A stretch of DNA of 64,000 bases from Aphidius gifuensis (lineage: Eukaryota; Arthropoda; Insecta; Hymenoptera; Braconidae): positions 22,972,154 to 23,036,153 of the forward strand of contig NC_057788.1 in the NCBI RefSeq assembly GCF_014905175.1, in the 5' to 3' direction. The notes below the pieces were generated by a model. It searched no databases. It was not told where the DNA came from and worked only from the letters and a program-made list of their open reading frames with translations. The position numbers and the translations under genes were made by a program. Each line of letters opens with the position of its first letter. The first letter of the stretch is position 1. Shown here piece after piece: positions 11,500-22,730 of this stretch.

Positions 11500-14400
11500 T
11501 TTTTGAAATTTTTTAAACAAGTGGCGCCATCTATTGATTTTTCGAGAACTATATAGGAAAAAACATTGAAATATCATAGATAGAAGAGGGCTGTTTTGGC
11601 AGGAGTATAGAACAGGAAAAGAGGTATTTTTTGGGTCACACTACGAAGCGCCATCTATTGTTTTTCTTAGGAACTATAGGGTAAACACAATGAAATATCA
11701 TAGATAGAGGAGGGCTGTTTTATCAGGGTTATAGAACAGGAAAAGAGGTATTTTTTGCACCACACTACGAAGCGCCATCTATTGTATTTTTTTGGAACTA
11801 TATGGTAAACACATTGAAATATCATAGATAGAGGAGGGCTGTTTTATCAGGGTTATAGAACTGGAAAAGAGGTATTTTTTGAGTCAACAAGTTCAGCGCC
11901 ATCTATTATTTTTTTTAGGAACTGTAGGGTAAACACATTGAAATATCATAGATAGAAAAGGGCTGTTTTATCAGGAGTATAGAACATGAAAAGAGGTAAT
12001 TTTCGCGCCACACTACAAAGCGCCATCCATTGTATTTTTTTGGAACTATATGGTAAACACATTAAAATATCATAGATAGTGGAGGGCTGTTTTATCAGGG
12101 TTATAGAACTGAAAAAGAGGTATTTTTGGAGTCAACAAGTTCAGCGCCATCTATTATTTTTTTTAGAAACTATAGGGTAAACACATTGAAATATCATAGA
12201 TAGAAGAGGGCTGTTTTATCAGGGTTATAGAACAGAAAAAGAGGTATTTTTTGCGTCACACTACGAAGCGCCATCTATTGTTTTTCTTTAGAACTATAGG
12301 GTAAAAACATTGAAATATCATAGATAGAAGAGGGCTGTTTTAACAGGAGTATAGAACAGGAAAAGAGGTATTTTTTGCACCACACTACGAAGCGCCATCT
12401 ATTGTATTTTTTTGGAACTATATGGTAAACACATTGAAATATCATAGATAGAGGAGGGCTGTTTTATCAGGGTTATAGAACTGGAAAAGAGGTATTTTTT
12501 GAGTCAACAAGTTCAGCGCCATCTATTATTTTTTTTAGGAACTGTAGGGTAAACACATTGAAATATCATAGATAGAAAAGGGCTGTTTTATCAGGAGTAT
12601 AGAACATGAAAAGAGGTATTTTTCGCGCCACACTACAAAGCGCCATCCATTGTATTTTTTTGGAACTATATGGTAAACACATTAAAATATCATAGATAGT
12701 GAAGGGCTGTTTTATCAGGGTTATAGAACTGAAAAAGAGGTATTTTTGGAGTCAACAAGTTCAGCGCCATCTATTTTTTTTTTTAGAAACTATAGGGTAA
12801 ACACATTGAAATATCATAAATAGAAGAGGGCTGTTTTATCAGGAGTATAGAACATGGAAAGAGGTATTTTTTGAGTCAACGAGTTCAGCGCCATCTATTA
12901 TTTTTTTTAGGAACTATAGGGTAAACACATTGAAATATCATAGACAGAAGAGGGCTGTTTTATCAGGAGTATAGAACATGAAAAGAGGTATTTTTTGAGA
13001 CAACAAGTTCAGCGCCATCTATTATTTTTTTTAAGAACTATAAGGTAAAGACATTGAAATATCATAGATAGAAGAAGGCTGTTTTATCAGGGTTGTAGAA
13101 CAGGAAAAGAGGTATTTTTCGCGCCACACTACGAAGCGCCATCTATTATTTTTTTTAGGAACTATAGAGTAAACACAATGAAATATCATAGATAGAAGAG
13201 GGCTGTTTTATCAGGAGTATAGAACATGGAAAGAAGTATTTTTTGAGAGAACAAGTTCAGCGCCATCTATTATTTTTTTTAGGAACTATAAGGTAAACAC
13301 ATTGAAATATCATAGATAGAAGAGTGCTGTTTTTTCAGGGTTGTAGAACAGGAAGAGAGGTATTTTTTGAGTCAACGAGTTCAGCGCCATCTATTATTTT
13401 TTTTTAAGAACTATAAGGTAAACACATTGAAATATCATAGATAGAAGAGGGCTGTTTTATCAGGGTTGTAGAACAGGAAAAGAGGTATTTTTCGCGCCAC
13501 ACTACGAAGCGCCATCTATTATTTTTTTTAGGAACTATAGAGTAAACACAATGAAATATCATAGATAAAAGAGAGCTGTTTTATCAGGGTCGTAGAGGTA
13601 TTTTTCGCGCCACACTACGAAGCGCCATCTATTGTTTTTTTAGGAACTATAGGATAAACACATTGAAATATCATAGATAGAAGAGGGCTGTTTTATCAGG
13701 AATATAGAATATGGAAAGAAGTATTTTTTGAGAGAACAAGTTCAGCGCCATCTATTATTTTTTTTAGGAACTATAAGGTAAACACATTGAAATATCATAG
13801 ATAGAAGAGTGCTGTTTTTTCAGGGTTGTAGAACAGGAAGAGAGGTATTTTTTGAGTCAACGAGTTCAGCGCCATCTATTATTTTTTTTTAAGAACTATA
13901 AGGTAAACACATTGAAATATCATAGATAGAAGAGGGCTGTTTTATCAGGGTTGTAGAACAGGAAAAGAGGTATTTTTCGCGCCACACTACGAAGCGCCAT
14001 CTATTATTTTTTTTAGGAACTATAGAGTAAACACAATGAAATATCATAGATAAAAGAGAGCTGTTTTATCAGGGTTGTAGAGGTATTTTTCGCGCCACAC
14101 TACGAAGCGCCATCTATTGTTTTTTTAGGAACTATAGGATAAACACATTGAAATATCATAGATAGCCGAGGGCTGTTTTATCAGGGTTGTAGAACAGGAA
14201 AAGAGGTATTTTTCGCGCCACACTACGAAGCGCCATCTATTATTTTTTTTAGGAACTATAGAGTAAACACAATGAAATATCATAGATAAAAGAGAGCTGT
14301 TTTATCAGGAGTATAGAATATGGAAAGAAGTATTTTTTGAGAGAACAAGTTCAGCGCCATCTATTATTTTTTTTAGGTACTATAAGGTAAACACATTGAA

Positions 14401-15200
14401 ATATCATAGATAGAAGAGGGCTGTTTTTTCAGGGTTGTAGAACAGGAAGAGAGGTATTTTTTGAGTCAACGAGTTCAGCGCCATCTATTATTTTTTTTTA
14501 AGAACTATAAGGTAAACACATTGAAATATCATAGATAGAAGAGGGCTGTTTTATCAGGGTTGTAGAACAGGAAAAGAGGTATTTTTCGCGCCACACTACG
14601 AAGCGCCATCTATTATTTTTTTTAGGAACTATAGAGTAAACACAATGAAATATCATAGATAAAAGAGGGCTGTTTTATCAGGGTTGTAGAACAGGAAAAG
14701 AGGTATTTTTTTAGTCAACAAGTTTAGCTCCATCTATTATTTTTTTTAGGAACTATAGGGTAAACACATTGAAATATCATAGATAGCAGAGGGCTGTTTT
14801 ATCAGGGTTATAGAACAGGAAAAGAGGTATCTTTTGAGTTAACAAGTTCAGCGCCATCTATTATTTTTTTAAGAACTATAAGGTAAACACATTGAAATAT
14901 CATAGATAGAAGAGGGCTGTTTTATCAGGGCCGTAGAACAGGAAAAGAGGTATTTTTCGCGCCACACTACGAAGCGCCATGTGGTGTTTTTCATAGGAGC
15001 TATAGGGGTAACACATTGAAATATCATAGATAGCCGAGGGCTGTTTTATCAGGGTTGTAGAACATGAAAAGAGGTATTTTTTGAGTTAACAAGTTTAGCG
15101 TCATCTGGTGTTTTTTATAGGAGCTATAGGGGTAACACATTTAAATATCACAGATAGAAGAAGGCTGTTTTATCAGGATAATAGAACAGTAAAAGAGGTA
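11500..15200. repeat. Tandem array, 124-bp period, 30 units
   Basis: The landmark GCGCCATCTATT (or close variants) starts at 11524, 11648, 11772, 11896, 12020, 12144, 12268, 12392, 12516, 12640, 12764, 12888, 13012, 13136, 13260, 13384, 13509, 13622, 13745, 13869, 13994, 14107, 14230, 14354, 14478, 14603, 14727 (degenerate), 14852, 14974 and 15098 (degenerate). The spacing is 122-125 bp apart from two ~113-bp steps. Each unit also carries GAAATATCATAGATAG, GGGCTGTTTTATCAGG and TAGAACAGGAAAAGAGGTAT. Two unit types alternate: one has CACACTACGAA before the landmark, the other has GAGTCAACAAGTTCA. Confidence 0.95.
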
Positions 15201-15220
15201 TTTTTTAAAAAAACAAAATA

Positions 15221-15960
15221 CCTCTTCGCCTCTTTTATATTCCTGTTGATATCGTCTATTTTTTAAAGAAAATTTAAATAATATTGAATAAAACTAGAGA
15301 ATTATAAAAGAAAAGAGGTAAATAAAATACGAGGTACCTCTTTGCCTGTTCTATATTCCTGTTCAAAATCTCTGTGTTTTTTGAAAACATTTTAAATTTA
15401 ATTAAATACAATTAGGAAATTATAATAAAAAAGAGGTAAGTCAAATAAAATACGAAATACCTCTTTGCCTGTTCTATATTCCTGCTCAGAATCTCTATTT
15501 TTTTCAAAGAAATTTTAAATTTAATTAAATACAATTTGGGAATTATAAGAAAAAAGAGGTAAGTCAAATAAAATACGAAATACTTCTTTGCCTGTTCTAT
15601 ATTCCTGATCAAAATCTCTATTTTTTTTAAAGAAATTTTAAATTTAATTCAACAAAATTAGGGAATTATAAGAAAAAAGAGGTAAGTCAAATAAAATACC
15701 AAATACCTCTTTGCCTGTTCTATATTCCTGTTCAGAATCTCTATTTTTTTCAAAGAAATTTTAAATTTAATTCAACAAAATTAGGGAATTATAAGAAAAA
15801 AGAGGTAAGTCAAATAAAATACGAAATACCTCTTTGCCTGTTCTATATTCCTGTTCAGAATCTTTATTTTTTTCAAAGAAATTTTAAATTTAATTAAATA
15901 ATATTCGGGAACTATAAAGAAAAAGAGGTAAGTCAACTTAAAAACAAAATACCCCTCTGC
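15221..15960. repeat. Second tandem array, ~123-bp period, opposite orientation
   Basis: The module CCTCTTTGCCTGTTCTATAT starts at about 15221, 15337, 15460, 15583, 15706, 15829 and 15952. Spacing is 123 bp after a first step of 116. Its reverse complement (ATATAGAACAGGCAAAGAGG) matches the ATAGAACAGGAAAAGAGGTAT part of the first array, so the two arrays share a module in opposite orientation. The rest of the unit (GAGGTAAGTCAAATAAAATAC, AATTTTAAATTTAATT) is not in the first array. No GCGCCATC block is present. Confidence 0.9.
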
Positions 15961-16068
15961 CTGTGGTATATTCCTATATAATGAGTGAGGAGGTATTTCA
16001 AAAGTTTTAAAATTCTCTTCATAAAACTATCGATTTGTATTAGGAACACAGAACGATCGAAGAGTATT

Positions 16069-16960
16069 TGTTGAGTCATTTGATAATAATTGCTATTAAA
16101 TTTTTCTGTTCTATAAATAAGTAAATAGAACCAGTTCAATAACAATCATCACTCAAGATTATATAATAAATTCATAGATCTAAGTATATTCTATTGCAAA
16201 ATGAACACATCAGTAACATTTCCCCTAACACTGTATATCTAAACTCAAAATCAGTATCACGCAGTGAAAAAATGAGAGTTCACTGCATAGGATGAAGCTC
16301 TCGAAATTGATTCGACTTTATCACGCTTACAGGGTGGCACCTCTGTCGGCATACAATGCTTCCTCCACCACTTATTTTTCCAGTATCAAATATATATATA
16401 TATATATTCCAGTATTATATTCTCTCTCTTTTTCTATATTGCCGTCTCTCACATCGTATCAAATTATTTGAATATCTCTTTCTAGCTTGCTCCCCGTGCC
16501 AGGGACTGCGTGTATTGCATGGAGGGTTCGTTCCAGCCCCAGTGTGTCTCCCATTAGGGTTGTTTCACAGGGCTTCAGTCTTTCTGCCAGCCCAGAGCTG
16601 AATACAACTATCTCAACAGTACTTTACATTACTCAATTTACCATATATACATTATAAAATATATACACATTATCAAGATGGATGCTCCATCGCTTTATCG
16701 TTTTTAATTAATTACTAAATACAATTTTTTTTTGTACTCTACTTTAATATAATTTGAAAGAAAAAAAAAGGTAAATTAAACAAATCAATTGCAAGATATA
16801 TTTCTAATGAAAACAAACATATGGAAATGACTAAATAAATAACTAAGTATTTATCATTAAATTTTAAATAATATTATTTAAAATAAATAATATATTGATA
16901 GTGAGAGTGAATAGTTATGATAGCCACATTTACTAGTGAAAATAAACATAATTTCATACA
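16069..16960. other. Upstream region of DOK7, with a GC-richer patch
   Basis: About 890 bp between the repeat element and the DOK7 start codon. It holds an 8-bp perfect inverted repeat at 16261-16286, an AT dinucleotide run at 16388-16407 and an unusually GC-balanced stretch at 16310-16375 and 16475-16605. That stretch includes a TTCAGTC initiator-like motif near 16574. This is the best candidate for the DOK7 promoter and 5' UTR exon. The 81-codon open frame across it shows no family resemblance. Confidence 0.45.
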
Positions 16961-19900
16961 ATGGTGGATAACAATTGTATTATCGAAGGAAATGTCAAAT
17001 TTCGAGATGGAAAAAAGGTATGTTTTTACAGTGAATATATTATTGTTATCTTATTTTACATTTATTTTTATTATTTCAATTACTCTGTTATCATAACTAT
17101 TATTTAAAAATGAAAAAAATTTTAAATATATATATTTTTTTTCAATAATTTTATGTTACAATGAATTTGTGATTAATTTGCTAAACAATGAGACTGTCAG
17201 CTATGTCAGATTCATTGACACCTCGATGGCATAATCCCTTGCGTACATATCCGTGAATAATAATCATAATAATAATAATAATATAATGGTGAATATCCCC
17301 AAGCCGGCTGCGTCGCTCTCACTGTTATGTGGTTCTCGCGGGCAGATGCGCGAATTACTTTTTTTTTTCTCTTTCCTTCCTTTTCATTTTTACTTTTTTC
17401 TATTATTTTCATTTTTATTTCTCCTATTCGTTTCTCTATATTTTATGTCTGTATTTATTTTATTCTTTTTTTTTTTTTTTTTCATATATATATATGTACA
17501 CCATAATTTTTAGTTTTTACATCTTTTCATTTCTTCCATCGGATTTTTATATTCATTCATACTCATCTACCGCATTGCCTAGAAAATCTACACGCGCGCA
17601 GGCCATTTTTATTGTCCACGGAAGTAGTCCAAGATTTATTGGTTTTCATGGGTATGAAAAAAAAAAGGGAACAAAAAATTCGTCTACTCCGGGCTTTTTT
17701 TTTTTTCGTTATTTTTGAGCGCAATGAATATCGATTTTTGTAAAGCGAAATGTCATCAGTTTCTCGGGGGTATAATATAAAATTATTTATTACATTGTTT
17801 TTTATTTTTTAATTGTTTTATTCAATTTTAAATACTGTACTTTTTATAAATGAATAGGCCCAATCAATTTCAGGCAATAAATTATTATTGTAAATTCAAT
17901 AGAATTAAATTACCCCTACTGGATAAATTTGATATGATTTTAAATTTGAATATGCTATTGAAATGTTTTTACAGAATAAAAAAAAATGATATAATTGATT
18001 AATATGCAAACTGTTCATTTACAATATTTGAAAAAATTAATTCAATATTAAATTATAATGATGGAAAAAAAATTCATCAACTAAATTTTATTTTACATTG
18101 TGGATATAATTAATAGTTAACATTTGTTTTATTACAGTGGAAATCACGATGGTGTGTGATGAGAAAATTATCACCAGTAGCAGGTAATTTAGAAATAAAT
18201 AAAAAAAAAAAGAAATATGTTAAATAAATAAATCAATTTTCATGACATAAAATGAAACAAGTCAATGTGGTATATAGGGAGTATTAAAATAATAGAATAT
18301 TATTATTTCAAATAATATTGTAACCAGTATATATAAACGATATAAACCCTTGAGAAATATGTCATTTACAACCCCCGTTATATTCACATATGTGCAGTTA
18401 CAATATATACATATATATATTTTTTTTTCCCCCCAAAGAATAATAAATGTTGTTTTAATAATTCTCAAGAAGCCAGAATATTACATTCAAATCAAATGGA
18501 AAAAAAAGAAAAAAAAAATACAGCCAGCTCATTAAATAATATTTATCATAAATTTGTAACTTATGTATGTGACATTTTATATTTAATATTCCCCCTTATT
18601 TTGTAATAGTAAAATTTTAAAATAGACGAGTATTTTAACACCTATTTTATTTTGTCACAAAGACCTTTTAATCCTCAATTAAAAATAGTAAAAGATAAAA
18701 AGTATAAGCGAGGGTGTAGGGATGCTATTTAATTAACATTTATCCTTACTCCTATTTCTATCTCCCCTATTATTTTTAAAATATTAAATACGAAAATCCA
18801 GTATATACTTAATTTTCTATTTTTATAATTTTAAAAGTATATATATATTTTTTTAATATAATTTTCCGAGAGTAGATAAAATTACTCAAGTTATCAACGT
18901 GACAAAAATCTCTACTTAGTGTATTTTATTTTATATATATTTTTTTGTTTTTTTTTTTGAGTGGCATACTGGCATCTGGTTTTGTATTAGGGCCTGGTGT
19001 AGCAGCAGCACACGCTCTGATAAAAAAACTATATATGCGAGAAATAAAAAATTAAGAATAACATCTGTCGTGTCTAAAGACCCCTGAGTATCTTATTGCG
19101 CCATTGATTTTTTAAATAATAATTTATTTTTTTTCTTTTCTTTAGAATAAAATTAAAAAATTAAAAATAAAAGTTACAGGGATTAAAATTGATTTATGCT
19201 ATACATGTGTTTTGTACTAACTAGCTAATCCACTAACTAACTAACTAACTAAAGTCACATTTATTATTATTTTTTTTTTCTTTTGAAATTTTATTACAGA
19301 TTGTTTGCACCTACAACTTTATGGCGATAGTAAGGATAGATATAAACAGGGACAAACAAAGGCCTCATTGAGTCTTCAACATTTTTTAGGAATTGAAAGT
19401 GGTTTTACACTTGATAAAGAATCAAATACAGTTGCGATAATATGTCAAGATATTGTTGTAACACTTGCATTTGATACACGTGAAAGATTAATACAATGGC
19501 AAGTTAAAATATCAACAAATTTAGGTGATGATCAACAATTTTTAGTTATAATATCATCAGCACCAACAAAAGCAAAATTATCAAATGGTCCAGCACATTT
19601 ACATATTCAAGATCGTCGTTTTTGTTTAACAACTGGTATACCAGCACGTTTAATTGGTGTATGGGAAATTGGATATTTACGACGTTATGGTGTTATTGAA
19701 GGAAGATTTTGTTTTGAAGGTGGTTCACACTGTGGACGTGGTGAAGGTTTACATGTACTTATAACTGATCAAGCAGATGATATTGTTAAAACATTGCAGC
19801 TGGCTGCTGATGGAAAATTAACAATACGTAAACGTCCATCAATACGTGATAATTCTGGTCAAGAAAGTCCAAGACGTCAATTATCAAGAAATGATACACG

Positions 19901-22730
19901 TACTAGTGATATTTATCCAACATCTAGTCTTAATTATTCTACATCATATAAAGATAATAATTTTGATAATAATAAAATTGAAATATCACCATGTTGGTCA
20001 TCAACTGAGAGTCAAAGAAATGCACAATTAGAACATGATTTAAATTGTCGTGAAAATTGTTTAACAAGTGAATTAATTGATCAACATCAAGATTGGCAAA
20101 GTAGTAGTACATTATCACAAAAAACAAATACACAATTAGAAAGATGTGCAAGTTGTATTAGTAAACTTGGTGCTGTATCAAAAACAACAACAACAACAAC
20201 AACAGCAACAATTATGTCAACATCAATGATATCACATTGTCCAAGTTCAAATAATCAATTACCAAAAACAACAACATTTGATAGACATTCATTGTCATCT
20301 TATAGTAGTAGTAGTCATGATAGTGATTATTCAGCAAATCAAACATTTAATCAAACTCAAAATTCATCAAATTCAATACAACGATTATCACCAAGTCCAG
20401 GTGCATTACCACCAAGACCACAAAAACCGTCCACAACAATAATAAAACAAAAAACAAAACCACCAATGCCATTACCACCAGAACAAATATGTACATGTAA
20501 AAATTCAATAAATTCATCAATAATTAATAAAATTAATCCATATGATAATTATGATATACCAAAAACAATATTAGCTCATCATATGTCACTTGAACCACCC
20601 CAACAAGGACAAGATCAATATTATGATACACCACGTAAAATAAAAGAGTGTCTCGCATTACCGAAATATTATCCAAATTATGATACACCACATTTACCAC
20701 AAGCTGTTGTTATGAAACAATGTGGTTGTCCAAAAAAATTACAATCAATACAATCATCAAGACAATCATCATCTGGTTGTCCTTGTCATAATGTCATGAG
20801 TTGGGCTGGTTTTGTATTACCATATTGTCGACGTGGTGCTGGTATTGAATCAACTGGTGTTACAATACATCCAATTAAATTATCAGGTGAAGGTAAAATG
20901 CCTGTTGTTAATGCTAATGGTGAATTAAGTCTTTATAATCAACAAAAAAATAATAATGATGATGATGAAAATGATTGTAATTCAATAATAACAACATCAC
21001 AACAACAAAATAATTATGAAAATATATCACCAATTATTGATACACAACCAGATATTAAAATATCAAATTATGTTAATATTGATTTTAGTGAATCATTGGA
21101 AAATTATGAAAATAGTAAAGCAATTATTAAAAAAAGTGGTATTACAAAACAAGAAATTCATGAAATTGCAAATGATTTAAAAACTACTGACGATGATGAT
21201 GATGATAATGTTGAAAAAATATGTAATAAATGTGGACATTTTAAAGAAAATAAACAAGATCAATTACTGTTAAATAATGATAAAGATTTGATTAAAAAAA
21301 AACATATATCTGGATATTTAACAATGCAACCATTGCATAATAATTCAACAACAGCAACAACTACAACGACAACGAAAAATCTAATATCACGTATTTGTGA
21401 TGGAACAAAAAGTTCAAGTAATCCAACATTATTTGGCACGTCGACAATCGATTTGTCATGTAGTAAAAAACGTTCTGATTCAGAATTAAGAATTCCTGGA
21501 TCAGCAATGTTGTCAAGTCCTTATTTGCGACGTCGTTTAATTGATCAATCATCACAAAATGAATCAAGTGTTAGTTTAGAAATGTTATGGCGTAAAAGAT
21601 CTTATTCAGTTGAGTCAGCTCATTATCTTGATAATGGTAATAATAATGAATTTTCATCAAATTTTAAAATTCATAAATGTACAAGTGAAACAAATAAATC
21701 ATTAATAATAAATGATAAAAAATTATCATATAAAAATATTGATATTAATAAAATAAATGATGAAATAATAAATACACAACCATTATCAATTAAAATAAGA
21801 AGATCATCATCAGTACCATCAAAAACTGTACATAATCGTGATTCATCAAGTAGTAATGATTCTGGTGTATCAACTGGTTCATTAACACATGGAAATTCAG
21901 AATTTGTTGAATTTGAAATGTCACTTGGTACATTAAATACAAATAATAAAAAACAAAATATTTTAAGTGTATGTCGTAAAAGCCCACCACCAATATGTTA
22001 TCATAATAGTTTACCAAGAAAATCAAAATCAAGTGATCCATTAAAAGAAATTGTATTTCAATTTCAAAAAATTAAAATACCAATTAAATCAAATTCAGCT
22101 GATGCTAATATGCCAACATGTAATATACCAAAAATGACAACAAAAGATTACAATAGTCCTAGTGATATATCAGGAACACCTTATATTGATTCAAGAAGTA
22201 CTTCAAGTGGAACTTCTGATATGTCTGATTATATTGAAACTCTATCTTTATCATCTCATTCTTCTACGGATACTCCAGACAGTTTGAAGTAAATATTAAA
22301 TTACTTTTTTACTTACTTTTCAAAGAAACAATAAATAAAAAAAAAAAATGAAAATAAAAAACTTATATATTGTTTCAAACTTTATATTATATATTTTTTT
22401 TTCTTTATAATTTTTTTTTATTTTATATTTTAATTTATATTTTGTTTGTTTTACCTTTGTTTGATGCATAGATTGAATGGACGTTCAACTGAGGCAACAA
22501 CCCTTCGTCCTCGTAGTGGTAAAGAGTACTACAAAATTGACCGTAGTATATTAACTGAACAGGCATCACGTGTATCATCAACAACATCAGTATCAAACTA
22601 TGCAAATATAACACCAGTATTAGAAAAAAGTGAATCACCATCCCCAGGCTACATGAGCAGTTCACCCTTTGAATTACCCCAAACATCATCACGTGATCGT
22701 TTTCTTTTTCCTGAGGTCAGTGATATTTAA
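16961..22730 (+). CDS. Dok7: Docking protein 7 (DOK7), PH-PTB adaptor
   Basis: Exons 16961-17017, 18138-18183, 19300-22288 and 22472-22730 join in phase to ~1116 residues. The start IIEGNVKFRDGKKWKSRW, then SPVADCL across two junctions, closely matches vertebrate DOK7 (VEGQVKLRDGKKWKSRW, SPVADCL). This supports both tiny first exons and the start codon. PH domain ~1-108; PTB domain ~109-215 (GPAHLHIQDRRFCLTTGIPA, GVWEIGYLRRYGVIEGRFCFEGG). The long tail is disordered, with Asn/Thr runs, PxxP stretches, three YxxP motifs (YDIP ~450; YDTP ~475 and ~493) and a NDSGVSTGS block (~886) like the SDSGIATGS of vertebrates. Vertebrate DOK7 activates MuSK at the neuromuscular synapse; the insect partner is unknown to me. 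It is about twice the vertebrate length. The 3' end is uncertain: a GTCAGT donor at 22716 could lead to a further exon instead of the TAA at 22728. Confidence 0.88.

Larger units (their letters stand above)
11012..16068. mobile_element. ~5 kb non-coding repeat element with terminal inverted repeats and internal satellite arrays
   Basis: The left end (AATACCTCCTTGCTCATTCT..., with TCCTAATACAAATC ~30 bp in) is matched in inverted orientation at the right end. The reverse complement of ~16020-16068 reads AATACTCTTCGATCG... and then TCCTAATACAAATC. Between them lie a fold-back left end (11012-11410), a 124-bp tandem array (~11500-15200) and a reversed ~123-bp array (15221-15960). I find no transposase-like frame; the open frames in the arrays are repeat artefacts. 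The structure fits a non-autonomous TIR or foldback element whose terminal module was amplified. I could not identify a target-site duplication, so the borders are approximate to a few bases. Confidence 0.7.

Noticed and set aside
11500..15200. CRISPR-like regular array
   Set aside because: Spacing is regular, but the whole 124-bp unit is repeated with no unique spacers and the host is a eukaryote. It is a satellite array.
15412..16145. Two minus-strand open frames (15412-15612 and 15933-16145)
   Set aside because: The first is two copies of the 123-bp repeat read in frame (RNIEQAKKYFVFYLTYLFF repeated); the second spans the repeat end. Not genes.
16520..16545. tRNA B-box-like GGGTTCGTTCC
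   Set aside because: The match to GGTTCGANTCC is poor, there is no A box at the right distance and no cloverleaf can be drawn.
17253..17718. Open frames in DOK7 intron 1
   Set aside because: Phe/Tyr/Ser runs from poly-T; lies between two well-supported exons of DOK7 and has no splice-compatible frame.
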